Shown here piece by piece: positions 15,300 through 24,218 of a stretch of DNA of 30,194 nt. The notes beneath the pieces were generated by a model. That model worked only from the letters and a program-made list of their open reading frames with translations, did no database searches and had not been told where the DNA came from. The stretch is from NCBI GenBank assembly GCA_030606805.1, contig JAUWFS010000012.1:1-30194 (forward strand). Reading direction: 5' to 3'. Each line of letters begins with the position of its first letter. The stretch's first letter is position 1. The position numbers and the translations under genes are program-made. This DNA is from B13-G4 sp030606805 (GTDB lineage: Bacteria; Desulfobacterota; Desulfobacteria; Desulfobacterales; ETH-SRB1).

Positions 15300-15598
15300 G
15301 AATCTCACCGGTCCGCCGACTTCCTTTAAGGATATAAGAGTTGCTTTTTTATCATTCATATAGAATTATATCATCAAATCTACCATTTATAAGATTTTTA
15401 TTATATTAACAATTAAATTTTGAATAATCAGAAATTTACAAACTCGCAACACTTTAGTCCTTTGAAAAAATTCTGACAGGATAACAGGATAAACAAGATT
15501 TTGTTTCAAGTAAACAAGCTTGGGCTAAGTCTCACTTTAGTTTTTTAATCCTGAATATCCTGTTAATTCTGTACAAAATAATATTTAAAAGCAATAAA
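15300..15598. other. Non-coding stretch before the MFS gene
   Basis: AT-rich DNA followed by a repeat (15451-15575) whose arms TCTGACAGGATAACAGGAT and ATCCTGTTAATTCTG can pair. No promoter was recognised with confidence. Together with elements C and 3 it completes about 700 bases without a gene between lsrF and the MFS gene. Confidence 0.6.
15451..15575. repeat. Dispersed repeat D, copy 1 (ACTTTAGTCC...CTGACAGGAT...CTCACTTTAG)
   Basis: 15451-15540 matches 26899-26953 with two deletions in the latter: ACTTTAGTCC, TTGAAAAAAT, CTGACAGGATAAACAAGATT and AAGTCTCACTTTAG are shared. Copy 1 continues into ATCCTGAATATCCTGTTAAT, which is partly complementary to its own start, so it can form a hairpin. 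Confidence 0.7.
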
Positions 15599-16885
15599 AT
15601 GCAGACAGACGACAAGAAAGCAATATTCGGGTGGAGCATGTATGACTGGGCCAATTCGGCCTTTGCCACCACAATTATGGCCGGCTTTTTCCCGATTTTT
15701 TTTAAGCAATACTGGAGTGCCGGTGTTGATGCCACGGTGAGTACAGCAAGGTTGGGGATGGCAAATTCGATTGGCTGTATCTTTGTGGCTCTATTTGCAC
15801 CAATACTTGGAGCTATTGCCGACAAGGGAACATCAAAAAAGAAATTTCTAATGTTCTTTGCCTATATGGGCGTGGTTATGACTTCGTCCCTGTATATGGT
15901 CTCAAAGGGCAACTGGCCGATAGCCGTTGTTTTGTATGTCTTTGCAACTATCGGATTTTCAGGAGGAAACATTTTCTATGATTCATTAATAACCGGTGTT
16001 TCCTCAAAAAAGAAAATGGATTTTGTTTCTGCGTTGGGATTTTCGCTGGGATATCTGGGCGGAGGTGTTCTTTTTGCTTTAAATGTATGGATGACCCTCA
16101 TGCCTGAAACATTTGGATTTGCTGATGCCGGAGAAGCTGTGAAATTTTCGTTCCTCTGCGTGGGGGCCTGGTGGGCGTTTTTTTCTATACCGCTCTTTAT
16201 TTTTGTAAGAGAACCTGTGAGCAGAGATGCGGTATCCGGCGTTAATATGGTGAAAGCAGGCTTTGTCCAGTTAAAAGAGACTTTTCATCAGGCCCGTCGT
16301 CTGAAGCCCATATTTATGTTTCTTATGGCTTACTGGCTTTATATGGACGGGGTGGACACAATAGTACGTATGGCAGTAGATTATGGAATTTCAATTGGCT
16401 TTGAATCAAATGATTTAATTGTTGCATTGCTTATCACACAATTTGTCGGATTTCCTTCAGCCATAGGATTTGGTTATCTTGGGGGCAAGATAGGCGCCAG
16501 GCGCTCAATTTTTATAGCAATTGGAGTTTATCTTTTTGTTTCCATATGGGCAGGTTTTATGCAAAATAAAATTGAATTCTATATTCTTGCCATTATCATT
16601 GGTATGGTGCAGGGTGGCATACAGGCATTAAGCCGCTCTTATTACGCTAAAATAATTCCTGTGGACAAATCAGCCGAGTACTTCGGCTTCTATAATATGC
16701 TTGGAAAATTCGCTGCGGTCATTGGTCCTGTTTTCATGGGATTAATCGGCCTTATGGTCAGACATATGGGATACAGCAGTGATATTTCATCAAGAGTCAG
16801 TATTATGTCTATTTCGCTCTTCTTTATTGCAGGCGGAACTTTATTATATTTTGTAGATGAGGGAAGAGATAATGAAGAAATATAG
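15599..16885 (+). CDS. UMF1-type MFS transporter
   Basis: A 428-residue polytopic membrane protein with about 12 hydrophobic segments. The N-terminus carries GWSMYDWANSAFATT and FFPIFFKQYW, the signature of the UMF1 (Atg22-like) branch of the major facilitator superfamily; GYLGGKIGARRSI is the MFS loop motif. ATG 15599 has no good ribosome site, but the family signature starts right after it. The 3' end overlaps the start of the acyltransferase/ligase gene by 14 bases, so the two are almost certainly co-translated. By analogy with the LplT-Aas pair of E. coli it may move lysophospholipids; that is inference, since UMF1 substrates are not established. Confidence 0.88.
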   Translation: MQTDDKKAIFGWSMYDWANSAFATTIMAGFFPIFFKQYWSAGVDATVSTARLGMANSIGCIFVALFAPILGAIADKGTSKKKFLMFFAYMGVVMTSSLYMVSKGNWPIAVVLYVFATIGFSGGNIFYDSLITGVSSKKKMDFVSALGFSLGYLGGGVLFALNVWMTLMPETFGFADAGEAVKFSFLCVGAWWAFFSIPLFIFVREPVSRDAVSGVNMVKAGFVQLKETFHQARRLKPIFMFLMAYWLYMDGVDTIVRMAVDYGISIGFESNDLIVALLITQFVGFPSAIGFGYLGGKIGARRSIFIAIGVYLFVSIWAGFMQNKIEFYILAIIIGMVQGGIQALSRSYYAKIIPVDKSAEYFGFYNMLGKFAAVIGPVFMGLIGLMVRHMGYSSDISSRVSIMSISLFFIAGGTLLYFVDEGRDNEEI

Positions 16886-19520
16886 TCTATTGAATAACTT
16901 GCTGAGACTTTTAGCCAAAATTTTACTCAGGCTTCGTTACAGCATCAAAATAAAAGGGCTGGATGATATAAAATCAAGGGGAAAAAACGGCATTCTTTTT
17001 TTGCCGAATCATCCTGCATTGATAGATCCTGCCATCATAGTTTCTATTTTGCACAAAGATTTTGCACCGCAATCACTTGCCGTTGAATTACGGCTAACTA
17101 ATCCTCTGGTTGCATGGATAAGCAAACGCTTTGGAGCAAGGTTGATCCCTGGTATTCATAGAACAGGACGTGCTGCTTCCGCAGTTATTAAAGAAGTGCT
17201 TTCAGAAACTGTTGAATATATTCGAAGCAATGGAAATTTTTTGCTCTACCCTGCGGGCCACCTTAAAAGGAGTTGCATGGAAGAAATCCGGGCAGCCAGC
17301 GCAGTCAAACTAATTTTGGAACAGGTTCCGGATGTCCGTGTGGTTCTGGTACGTCAGAATGGCTTATGGGGAAGCAGTTTTAGCTGGGCTTCAGGCAAGA
17401 ATCCGGATGTTATGTTTAACCTTAAGCAAGGGCTGAAGTATCTTTTTCTTAACGGCTTATTTTTCATGCCGCGAAGGCCGGTACAGATTGAGTTTGTCGA
17501 ACCAAAAAACTTTCCCCGCACAGCAGACCGGATTACCATGAACCGTTTTTTGGAGGATTTTTACAATGCCGATGCTTCCCGAAATACCTATGTCCCATAT
17601 CTTTTCTATGAGAAGGGTGGTGTTAGGATATGCCCTGAGCCGGAGCATGTAAAGATCGACTGGAAGACCGATGCTGTGCCTGAAACCACACAGAAACTGG
17701 TTATTGAATTTCTGGGGCAATTTACGGGGCAGACAAACATAAAAAAAGACCATCATCTGGCGTATGACCTTGGGCTGGACAGTCTTGCCGTTGCAGAAGT
17801 GATTGCATGGCTGGAAAAAGAATTCGGGTTTTCTCAGGTTGATACCGGTTCATTGAATACTGTCGGGGATGTAATGCAGGCTGCAATGGGCAAAGGAGTG
17901 GCATCTGATAATGTGCCATTGAAACCAGCGAGTAAGAGGTGGCTTAGACAACCTTCTTCAAACAATCAGTTAACCGTAGCCGAAGGGAGTACGATAACTG
18001 AGGTTTTTTTGAATCAGGCAAAACGGAATCCTTCCAAACTTATCATCACAGATCAGGTAAGCGGCGAAAAAACATATCGCGATATTATTGTTGCAATTAT
18101 GGTGCTTAAACCCCTGATAAAGTCTTTACCCGGCAGCCATATAGGGATTATGCTGCCGGCATCGGCAGGAGCCACAACAGTCTATCTGGCCACCCTTTTT
18201 GCCGGCAAAATACCGGTTATGGTGAACTGGACAGTCGGCCCTCGCAATATGGTACATTCACTTAATCTTATTGGCGTAAATAATATATTAACTGCTAATG
18301 TACTGGTTAACAGGCTTTCAATGCAGGGAATAAACCTGGACCAATTGAGCGACCGCTTTGTGTTTCTTGAGGATCTTCGCAAAAAAATTTCGTATAAATC
18401 CAAGATATCAGCCTATTTAAGGAGCCGGCTGACGTGGTCGTCGTTAAAACACCCCAAAATGAATGATACCGCTGTAATTCTGTTTACCAGTGGCTCAGAG
18501 GGTCTGCCTAAAGCGGTACCGCTTTCACACAAAAATATAATGACAAATATTAGGGATATCCCTTCAATGGTAACCGTCAGGGAAAAGGATGTTTTAATTG
18601 GCATCCTGCCTCCATTCCATTCATTCGGCATTACAGCAACAATTGTACTTCCTTTATCTATGGGTATTCGTACAGTATATAATCCCAATCCTACCGAGGC
18701 ATCTACTATCGCGCGTTTGATAGAGGAATACAGAGTATCGCTAATGGTCGGGACTCCCACATTTATAAATGGCATCGTGAAAGCATCGAGCAGCAGACAG
18801 CTTCAAACATTACGGCTTGCTATCAGCGGTGCTGAAAAATGTCCGGCAGCAGTATACAAGTCTATAAATGAACGCTGCCCAAAAATAAAACTTCTCGAAG
18901 GCTACGGTGAAACTGAATGTTCGCCGATTATATCCTTCAACATGGAAAGCGCCCCAAAACCATATACGGTCGGCAGGGTAATGCCCTCAGTTAAACATAC
19001 AATTATTAGTGTTGATACCGGTAAAGAAGTCGGCAGGAACAGAGCTGGGATGCTTCTGGTGCGCGGCCCAAGTGTATTCAGCGGTTACCTGAACTATGAC
19101 GGAGAATCTCCCTTTGTTGAGTATAAAGGCAAAGAATGGTACAAAACCGGCGACCTTATATCCGAAGATACTGAGGGAATTTTAACCTTTTGCGGTCGCT
19201 TGAAACGCTTTGTTAAGCTGGGAGGTGAGATGATCTCACTGCCCGCTATAGAAGAGGTCTTAGTGCCACACTTTGCAGGAGATGATGACGAGGGCCCTGT
19301 AATCGCTGTTGAGGCAACACCCAGCGAGGAAAATCCCGAGTTGATATTATTTACGGTCAAGGATATAGATCGGGTATCGGTAAATTCCTGCCTTCGCGAT
19401 GCCGGTCTTAGCGCTCTTCACAATATCAGGCATGTGATAAAATTGAATGAAATACCGGTTTTGGGGACAGGTAAAACCAATTATCTGGAGCTTAAAAAAC
19501 GTTTAGAGGCATTGGTTTAA
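16872..19520 (+). CDS. PlsC acyltransferase - carrier protein - acyl-ACP/CoA ligase fusion (Aas-like)
   Basis: An 882-residue three-domain protein. Residues about 1-230 are a PlsC-type acyltransferase: NHPALIDP gives the catalytic H47/D52, and YPAGHLKRS takes the place of the usual EGTRS block. Residues about 275-345 are a phosphopantetheine carrier domain with LGLDSLAVAEV, the modified serine being S304. The rest is an AMP-forming acyl ligase: P-loop ILFTSGSEGLPKAVPLSHKN (T539), GYGETECSP, then KTGD and GRLKRFVKLGGEMI. E. coli Aas joins acyltransferase and acyl-ACP synthetase to re-acylate lysophosphatidylethanolamine but has no built-in carrier. ATG 16872 is preferred to ATG 16857 because GGAAGAG precedes it. 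It probably acts at the inner membrane together with the overlapping MFS transporter. Confidence 0.88.
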   Translation: MKKYSLLNNLLRLLAKILLRLRYSIKIKGLDDIKSRGKNGILFLPNHPALIDPAIIVSILHKDFAPQSLAVELRLTNPLVAWISKRFGARLIPGIHRTGRAASAVIKEVLSETVEYIRSNGNFLLYPAGHLKRSCMEEIRAASAVKLILEQVPDVRVVLVRQNGLWGSSFSWASGKNPDVMFNLKQGLKYLFLNGLFFMPRRPVQIEFVEPKNFPRTADRITMNRFLEDFYNADASRNTYVPYLFYEKGGVRICPEPEHVKIDWKTDAVPETTQKLVIEFLGQFTGQTNIKKDHHLAYDLGLDSLAVAEVIAWLEKEFGFSQVDTGSLNTVGDVMQAAMGKGVASDNVPLKPASKRWLRQPSSNNQLTVAEGSTITEVFLNQAKRNPSKLIITDQVSGEKTYRDIIVAIMVLKPLIKSLPGSHIGIMLPASAGATTVYLATLFAGKIPVMVNWTVGPRNMVHSLNLIGVNNILTANVLVNRLSMQGINLDQLSDRFVFLEDLRKKISYKSKISAYLRSRLTWSSLKHPKMNDTAVILFTSGSEGLPKAVPLSHKNIMTNIRDIPSMVTVREKDVLIGILPPFHSFGITATIVLPLSMGIRTVYNPNPTEASTIARLIEEYRVSLMVGTPTFINGIVKASSSRQLQTLRLAISGAEKCPAAVYKSINERCPKIKLLEGYGETECSPIISFNMESAPKPYTVGRVMPSVKHTIISVDTGKEVGRNRAGMLLVRGPSVFSGYLNYDGESPFVEYKGKEWYKTGDLISEDTEGILTFCGRLKRFVKLGGEMISLPAIEEVLVPHFAGDDDEGPVIAVEATPSEENPELILFTVKDIDRVSVNSCLRDAGLSALHNIRHVIKLNEIPVLGTGKTNYLELKKRLEALV

Positions 19521-19882
19521 ATTGGTTTCTTGGAATTTTTTGAGAAGCTGGCTGAACGTTGCTCAAACTGTGAGAGCAGAAATTTACAAATTTGTAGGAC
19601 TTTAGCGTTATCCGCTTCAGGTATAATACATTCAAACCAGGAAAAACTCACGCATAAGATATCGTAAAGAAATAACAGGCCACGAATGAAAAGAATAGTA
19701 AGAGTTCAATAGGCCATTAATAAACAATGACAAAATCCCGAAGGGTTCTTTCTTAACGATCTCTAATGCGCTCAAACAGTTTCCTGTTTTGAATGTATCA
19801 CACCTGAAGCTCATGCGCAGCCGGTTTCATATTGTCCAAATGTTACATAAAAATGAGTTTGTAAATTTCTGGAGAATAAATT
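19521..19882. other. Gap between the ligase gene and the YihY gene
   Basis: About 360 bases, more than half taken up by the inverted-repeat element at 19614-19810. The flanks are AT-rich. GGAG at 19871-19874 serves the next gene. No terminator or promoter was identified with confidence. Confidence 0.6.
19614..19810. mobile_element. MITE-like element 4 (197 bp, 31-bp inverted repeats)
   Basis: Inverted repeats of 31 bases (19614-19644, starting GCTTCAGGTATAATACATTC, and 19780-19810) match at 28 positions. The interior has a 60-codon minus-strand frame (19814-19632) of no recognised family. No target duplication was seen, so an old insertion or a structured non-coding RNA are both possible. 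Confidence 0.65.
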
Positions 19883-20746
19883 GTGGATAAAAACAGGTTA
19901 AAAACAATTAATTCCGGCTTTACTTATTTTTTAAAACTAATGAGGTATGCTTTAAAAAGATTTGGTCAGGAGCATGCACCGGAAGCCGCTGCTAGCATGG
20001 CATTTTATACATTGTTTTCGCTTTTTCCTGTTATTTTAATAGTAGTTGCGGCAAACAGCTTTTTTTTAGAGAGCTTACATGTTCAGGAAAAAATACTGGA
20101 AACAATTCTCAAATTTTTTCCTGTAGCTTCCCACCAGATAATAAGTAGTAATATGCAACAAATCCTTCAGGCTCGTGGAGCTTTCGGAATTGCAGGTTTG
20201 ATTGCATTGGTGTGGGCTGCAACCGGTGTTTTTACCACTCTTGTGCATAATTTGAACAGGGCATGGATTGATGCACCGGCGCAAAATATTTTCAGGGCCC
20301 GGTTAACCGCTTTTTTAATAATAATTTTTCTTGTAGTGTTACTGCCGTTATTTTTTCTGGCAAAGGCGGCAATTCATCTTATAGTCAGTTGGAATGTACA
20401 ATTGATAGGCAGCGTTAATATTTCATATTTCAGGCCGATTTTTTCAAATATTATTATTTATATATTCATCTGTATGACCATTATGATCCTTTACCGGTGG
20501 GTGCCAAAAACAAAAGTTAGATGGTCTGAGGCTTTTGGAGGAGCTATCTTTGCTGTAATTGCTGAATGGGCAGCCACATCTGTTTTTAGCTGGTATCTCA
20601 GCAGCGGCCTGTCGAGATATAATTTGGTTTATGGATCGTTGGGAGCGCTGATCTCTTTTATGACGTTGATTTATATCATTAATTTAATCGTGCTCTTTGG
20701 TGCGCATTTAAGTGCCGCAATTGCTCAACACAAATGTTTGTCTTGA
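19883..20746 (+). CDS. YihY/BrkB (UPF0761) family membrane protein
   Basis: A 287-residue inner-membrane protein with about six transmembrane segments. Family marks are AASMAFYTLFSLFPVILI near residues 36-53, IALVWAATGVFTTLVHNLNRAW, and the C-terminal YNLVYGSLGALISFMTLIY. It was once annotated as ribonuclease BN, which is wrong for this family; its function is not established. The start is GTG 19883 with GGAG eight bases upstream. It is a single gene with no close neighbour on its strand. Confidence 0.9.
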   Translation: MDKNRLKTINSGFTYFLKLMRYALKRFGQEHAPEAAASMAFYTLFSLFPVILIVVAANSFFLESLHVQEKILETILKFFPVASHQIISSNMQQILQARGAFGIAGLIALVWAATGVFTTLVHNLNRAWIDAPAQNIFRARLTAFLIIIFLVVLLPLFFLAKAAIHLIVSWNVQLIGSVNISYFRPIFSNIIIYIFICMTIMILYRWVPKTKVRWSEAFGGAIFAVIAEWAATSVFSWYLSSGLSRYNLVYGSLGALISFMTLIYIINLIVLFGAHLSAAIAQHKCLS

Positions 20747-20794
20747 ACAATTTGTTAATATTTTTAAAGAAAATCGCTCAATGAAAGGTTAATA

Positions 20795-20824
20795 TTGACA
20801 CTTATGTATTAGTTTAGATATAAA
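20795..20824 (+). promoter_or_regulatory. Sigma-70-type promoter for ppsA-sixA
   Basis: A perfect TTGACA (20795-20800), an 18-base spacer and TATAAA (20819-20824), about 80 bases upstream of the ppsA start. Confidence 0.6.
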
Positions 20825-20903
20825 TAAAAATAAGTGGTTGGCTATTGGTATTATTTTGTATTATATTAATTAATTAACCGAAAAAGCTGATTAGGAGATA
20901 AAG

Positions 20904-23360
20904 ATGGCAGATAAACATGATAAGGCATTTATTCTTTGGTTTGATGATATTTTAATCGAGGATGTTGCTCTGATTGGCGGTAAGAATGCCTCATTAGGCG
21001 AGATGTATCAGAAACTTACCTCTAAAGGCGTTGTTGTTCCTCATGGTTTCGCTATCACATCTTATGCCTATAGGCATTTGATTAAAACCGCCGGAATTGA
21101 AAATGATGTAATAGAGGCCCTGGCGGGGCTTGATACTCATGACATGAAAAATCTTCAGGAACGCGGCAAGAAGGTCAGAGGCATAATCAGAAATGCCGAG
21201 TTTCCGGATGACCTGAGGCAGGCCATTATTGAGGCCTATAAAAAAATGGAAGAGGAATATGGTTCAGATGTGGATGTGGCGGTTAGATCGTCTGCTACAG
21301 CGGAGGATTTGCCGGATGCCTCTTTTGCCGGTCAACAGGAAACTTTTCTTAATATCAGAGGGACGGATGCCCTTATTGAAAACTGCCGGAAATGTTTTGC
21401 AAGCCTGTTTACCAACCGCGCAATTTCCTATCGCCACGACAAGGGATTTGGCCAGTTTGACGTTTACCTTTCCATTGCTGTTCAGAAAATGGTTCGCAGT
21501 GATGCGGCTTCATCCGGGGTCATTTTTTCAATTGACACAGAGAGCGGTTTTGAGGATGCGGTTTTTATCACCGGGTCCTGGGGACTTGGCGAAAACGTGG
21601 TACTTGGCGTTGTTAATCCCGATGAATATTACGTCTTCAAGCCCACCCTTAAAGAAGGAAAGCGGCCAATTGTCAGCAAGAGGGTGGGAAGTAAAGAACT
21701 TAAAATGATTTATAGTTCAGATCCCCATGACGGAAAAACAGTCAAAAATATTGATGCCACTCCCGAGGAACGGGGAAACTATATATTAAGCGATGATGAA
21801 ATTATCCAACTGGCAAAATGGGCCTGTATTATCGAAGATCATTATCAAAAACCCATGGACATTGAATGGGCCAAGGACGGTGACGGCGTTAACGTGGGGA
21901 CAGGCGAACTTTATATTGTACAGGCAAGGCCGGAAACCGTGCATTCACAAAATTCATCAAAGAGAGTTCTTGAAACTTACGTGCTGAAGGAAAAAGGCAA
22001 AGTCGTTGCATCAGGACAGGCAGTTGGGTCTATGATAGGTCAGGGGGTAGCGCATATAATTGAGGATTCAGCCCATATTCACGAATTCAAAAAAGGTGAA
22101 GTGCTGGTTACCGACATGACTGATCCTGACTGGGAACCAATCATGAAAATAGCAAGCGCCATAGTTGCCAACCGCGGCGGAAGAACCTGCCATGCTGCAA
22201 TAATTTCACGTGAACTGGGGATTCCATGTATAGTCGGTACTGTAAATGGTTCTGAACTAATAAAAAATGGAAGTGAGGTGACTGTTTCATGTGCTGAAGG
22301 TGAAACAGGTAACATATATGAGGGGCTTTTGAAGTTTGAAATAGATAGACTGGATCTTGACACATTGCCTCCCACAAAGACAGCTATAATGATGAATGTT
22401 GGTATTCCTGAGAGGGCCTTTACTGAGTGTCAGATACCCAATGAGGGCGTAGGCCTGGCCAGGGAGGAATTTATTATTAATTCTCATATTGGTATTCATC
22501 CACTGGCTCTTTATTATTTCGACGATCTAAAAGCAAAAGCTAAATCTGATGAAAAGATCGCAAAAATTGTAAAAGAAATTGAAGCTCTTACAACTGCTTA
22601 CCCTGATGACAAGAAACAGTTCTTTATTGATAAACTTGCCGAAGGCGTTGGTCGTATTGGAGCAGGTTTTTATCCTAAGGATGTGATTGTACGATTATCA
22701 GATTTTAAGAGTAATGAGTATGCAAACCTGGTAGGCGGTACTCTGTATGAGCCGCATGAAAGCAATCCCATGATTGGCTGGCGTGGGGCCTCACGTTATT
22801 ATGATGAGAAATATAAACCAGCCTTTGAACTTGAATGTAAAGCTTTGCTCAAGGCCAGAAATGATATGGGGCTTACCAATATCAAATTGATGGTTCCTTT
22901 CTGTCGTACTCCTGAGGAAGGCCGTAAAGTAATAGAGGTTTTGAAGGAATTCGGGCTTGTCCAGGGCGAAAACGAGCTGGAAGTATATGTAATGTGCGAA
23001 ATCCCAAGTAACGTAATTTCAGCCGAGGCTTTTAGTGATGTCTTTGACGGATTTTCCATTGGTTCCAATGACTTGACCCAGTTGACCTTAGGCCTGGACC
23101 GGGATTCAGATCTTGTGGCTCACATTTTTGATGAACGAAACGAAGCGGTTAAAGACATGGTGCGTATGGTTATTGATGTGGCCAAGCGCCGCGGGAAAAA
23201 AATTGGTATTTGCGGCCAGGCTCCCAGTGATTTTCCTGAATTCGCTACTTTTCTTGTAGAGTGCGGAATCGATTCCATGAGTTTGATACCGGATACTGTT
23301 ATAAAAACCAGGCTGGCAGTAGCTGAAAAAGAAAGAGAGCTTGGCATTAAAGCCGATTAA
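20904..23360 (+). CDS. ppsA: Phosphoenolpyruvate synthase
   Basis: An 818-residue enzyme of normal PpsA length converting pyruvate, ATP and water to PEP, AMP and phosphate, the entry step of gluconeogenesis. The N-terminal ATP-grasp domain starts IGGKNASLGEMYQ and includes AVRSSATAEDLPDASFAGQQET. The phosphohistidine is H430 in GGRTCHAAIISRELGIPCIVG, and the C-terminal TIM barrel ends with catalytic C770 in GICGQAPSD. All key residues are present. AGGAGAT precedes the ATG. A SixA-type phosphohistidine phosphatase gene follows 32 bases downstream, probably in the same transcript. Gluconeogenic use of pyruvate fits an organism growing on acetate, fatty acids or CO2. Confidence 0.96.
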   Translation: MADKHDKAFILWFDDILIEDVALIGGKNASLGEMYQKLTSKGVVVPHGFAITSYAYRHLIKTAGIENDVIEALAGLDTHDMKNLQERGKKVRGIIRNAEFPDDLRQAIIEAYKKMEEEYGSDVDVAVRSSATAEDLPDASFAGQQETFLNIRGTDALIENCRKCFASLFTNRAISYRHDKGFGQFDVYLSIAVQKMVRSDAASSGVIFSIDTESGFEDAVFITGSWGLGENVVLGVVNPDEYYVFKPTLKEGKRPIVSKRVGSKELKMIYSSDPHDGKTVKNIDATPEERGNYILSDDEIIQLAKWACIIEDHYQKPMDIEWAKDGDGVNVGTGELYIVQARPETVHSQNSSKRVLETYVLKEKGKVVASGQAVGSMIGQGVAHIIEDSAHIHEFKKGEVLVTDMTDPDWEPIMKIASAIVANRGGRTCHAAIISRELGIPCIVGTVNGSELIKNGSEVTVSCAEGETGNIYEGLLKFEIDRLDLDTLPPTKTAIMMNVGIPERAFTECQIPNEGVGLAREEFIINSHIGIHPLALYYFDDLKAKAKSDEKIAKIVKEIEALTTAYPDDKKQFFIDKLAEGVGRIGAGFYPKDVIVRLSDFKSNEYANLVGGTLYEPHESNPMIGWRGASRYYDEKYKPAFELECKALLKARNDMGLTNIKLMVPFCRTPEEGRKVIEVLKEFGLVQGENELEVYVMCEIPSNVISAEAFSDVFDGFSIGSNDLTQLTLGLDRDSDLVAHIFDERNEAVKDMVRMVIDVAKRRGKKIGICGQAPSDFPEFATFLVECGIDSMSLIPDTVIKTRLAVAEKERELGIKAD

Positions 23361-23392
23361 ACGGGTATAGATTTTCAACAGGAGAGAACATC

Positions 23393-23857
23393 ATGGCACT
23401 TTTGCTTGTTCAGCACGGCAAGAGCTTGCCCAAGGATAAAGATGCTGCCAAGGGACTTTCTGAGGAAGGAATTTCAGAAGCTGAGCATATTGCGGGGATT
23501 GCAGAAAAATATGGGGTCAATGTTTCCCGTATCATGCATAGCGGGAAAAAGAGAGCACTCCAGACTGCAGAGATATTTGCATCAGCCCTGAAACCGGACG
23601 GCGGCATCCAGGAAATTGAAGGAATTAATCCTCTGGATGATGTTGCTGCTTTTGCCGATAAAATTAAAATCAGCGATAATTTAATGTTTGTCGGTCATTT
23701 ACCCTTTATGCAGAGGCTGACTTCCTACCTGATAACCGGATCCATCGAAAAACCTGTGTTCAAGTTCCAGAATGGCGGCATACTATGTATGGATAAAAAT
23801 TCGGAAGCCGCCCAGGCATGGTTTATAAAATGGGCACTTATGCCACATCTCAGATAA
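23393..23857 (+). CDS. sixA: SixA-type phosphohistidine phosphatase
   Basis: A 154-residue histidine-phosphatase superfamily protein of SixA length. The catalytic histidine is H8 in LLLVQHGKS, where the usual RHG motif reads QHG. R54 in SGKKRALQTAE and H102 in FVGHLPFMQRL complete the active site. In E. coli SixA removes phosphate from the histidine of the nitrogen phosphotransferase protein NPr. Here the partner may be PpsA, encoded 32 bases upstream, which works through a phosphohistidine; this is inference from linkage. AGGAGAG lies before the ATG. The Arg-to-Gln change could lower or alter activity, or be normal for this subfamily. Confidence 0.82.
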   Translation: MALLLVQHGKSLPKDKDAAKGLSEEGISEAEHIAGIAEKYGVNVSRIMHSGKKRALQTAEIFASALKPDGGIQEIEGINPLDDVAAFADKIKISDNLMFVGHLPFMQRLTSYLITGSIEKPVFKFQNGGILCMDKNSEAAQAWFIKWALMPHLR

Positions 23858-23940
23858 CAATATAGTTTTATATATCAATTATCCTTTCTTTTTTTTACCC
23901 ATCTATGAACTTGACTCCTAACATTGCAAAGGAGGTTATT

Positions 23941-24129
23941 ATGAAGATTGTAAAGCTATTATTAATATTGATAACTTTGACGATGTTTAGCGGATGTGTT
24001 CTTACCAAACTTGTTTCAGTGCCGACACGAGTTGTGGGCGCTGTGGTTTCGATAGTTCCTGTTGTGGGAAATACAGCACATGATGCAATTGATGAATTTG
24101 CTGATATTGTCGATGAAGTTCCTATATGA
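23941..24129 (+). CDS. Small lipoprotein
   Basis: A 62-residue lipoprotein. ATG 23941 is chosen over ATG 23905 because a near-perfect AAAGGAGG lies just before it. Residues 1-18 are a signal peptide ending in the lipobox FSGC, with the lipidated cysteine at C19. The mature part (about 44 residues) starts VLTKLVSVPTRVVGAVVSIVP and ends with an acidic helix. It resembles the small DUF6726/NF038104-like lipoproteins of unknown function, though this assignment is from memory. Its stop overlaps a 15-codon Cys-rich mini-frame (24126-24173). Confidence 0.8.
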   Translation: MKIVKLLLILITLTMFSGCVLTKLVSVPTRVVGAVVSIVPVVGNTAHDAIDEFADIVDEVPI

Positions 24130-24218
24130 TTATGGAAACAAAATCATGTGCCGGATCTTGCAGGTGTCGGTGAATCAATGGAGGGCTCTATGTACTATTG
24201 GCCTTCTTATAATGCAGG

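Noticed and set aside
19632..19814. 60-codon minus-strand frame
   Set aside because: It lies almost wholly inside the inverted-repeat element, has no ribosome site and matches no family I know; kept only as part of that element.
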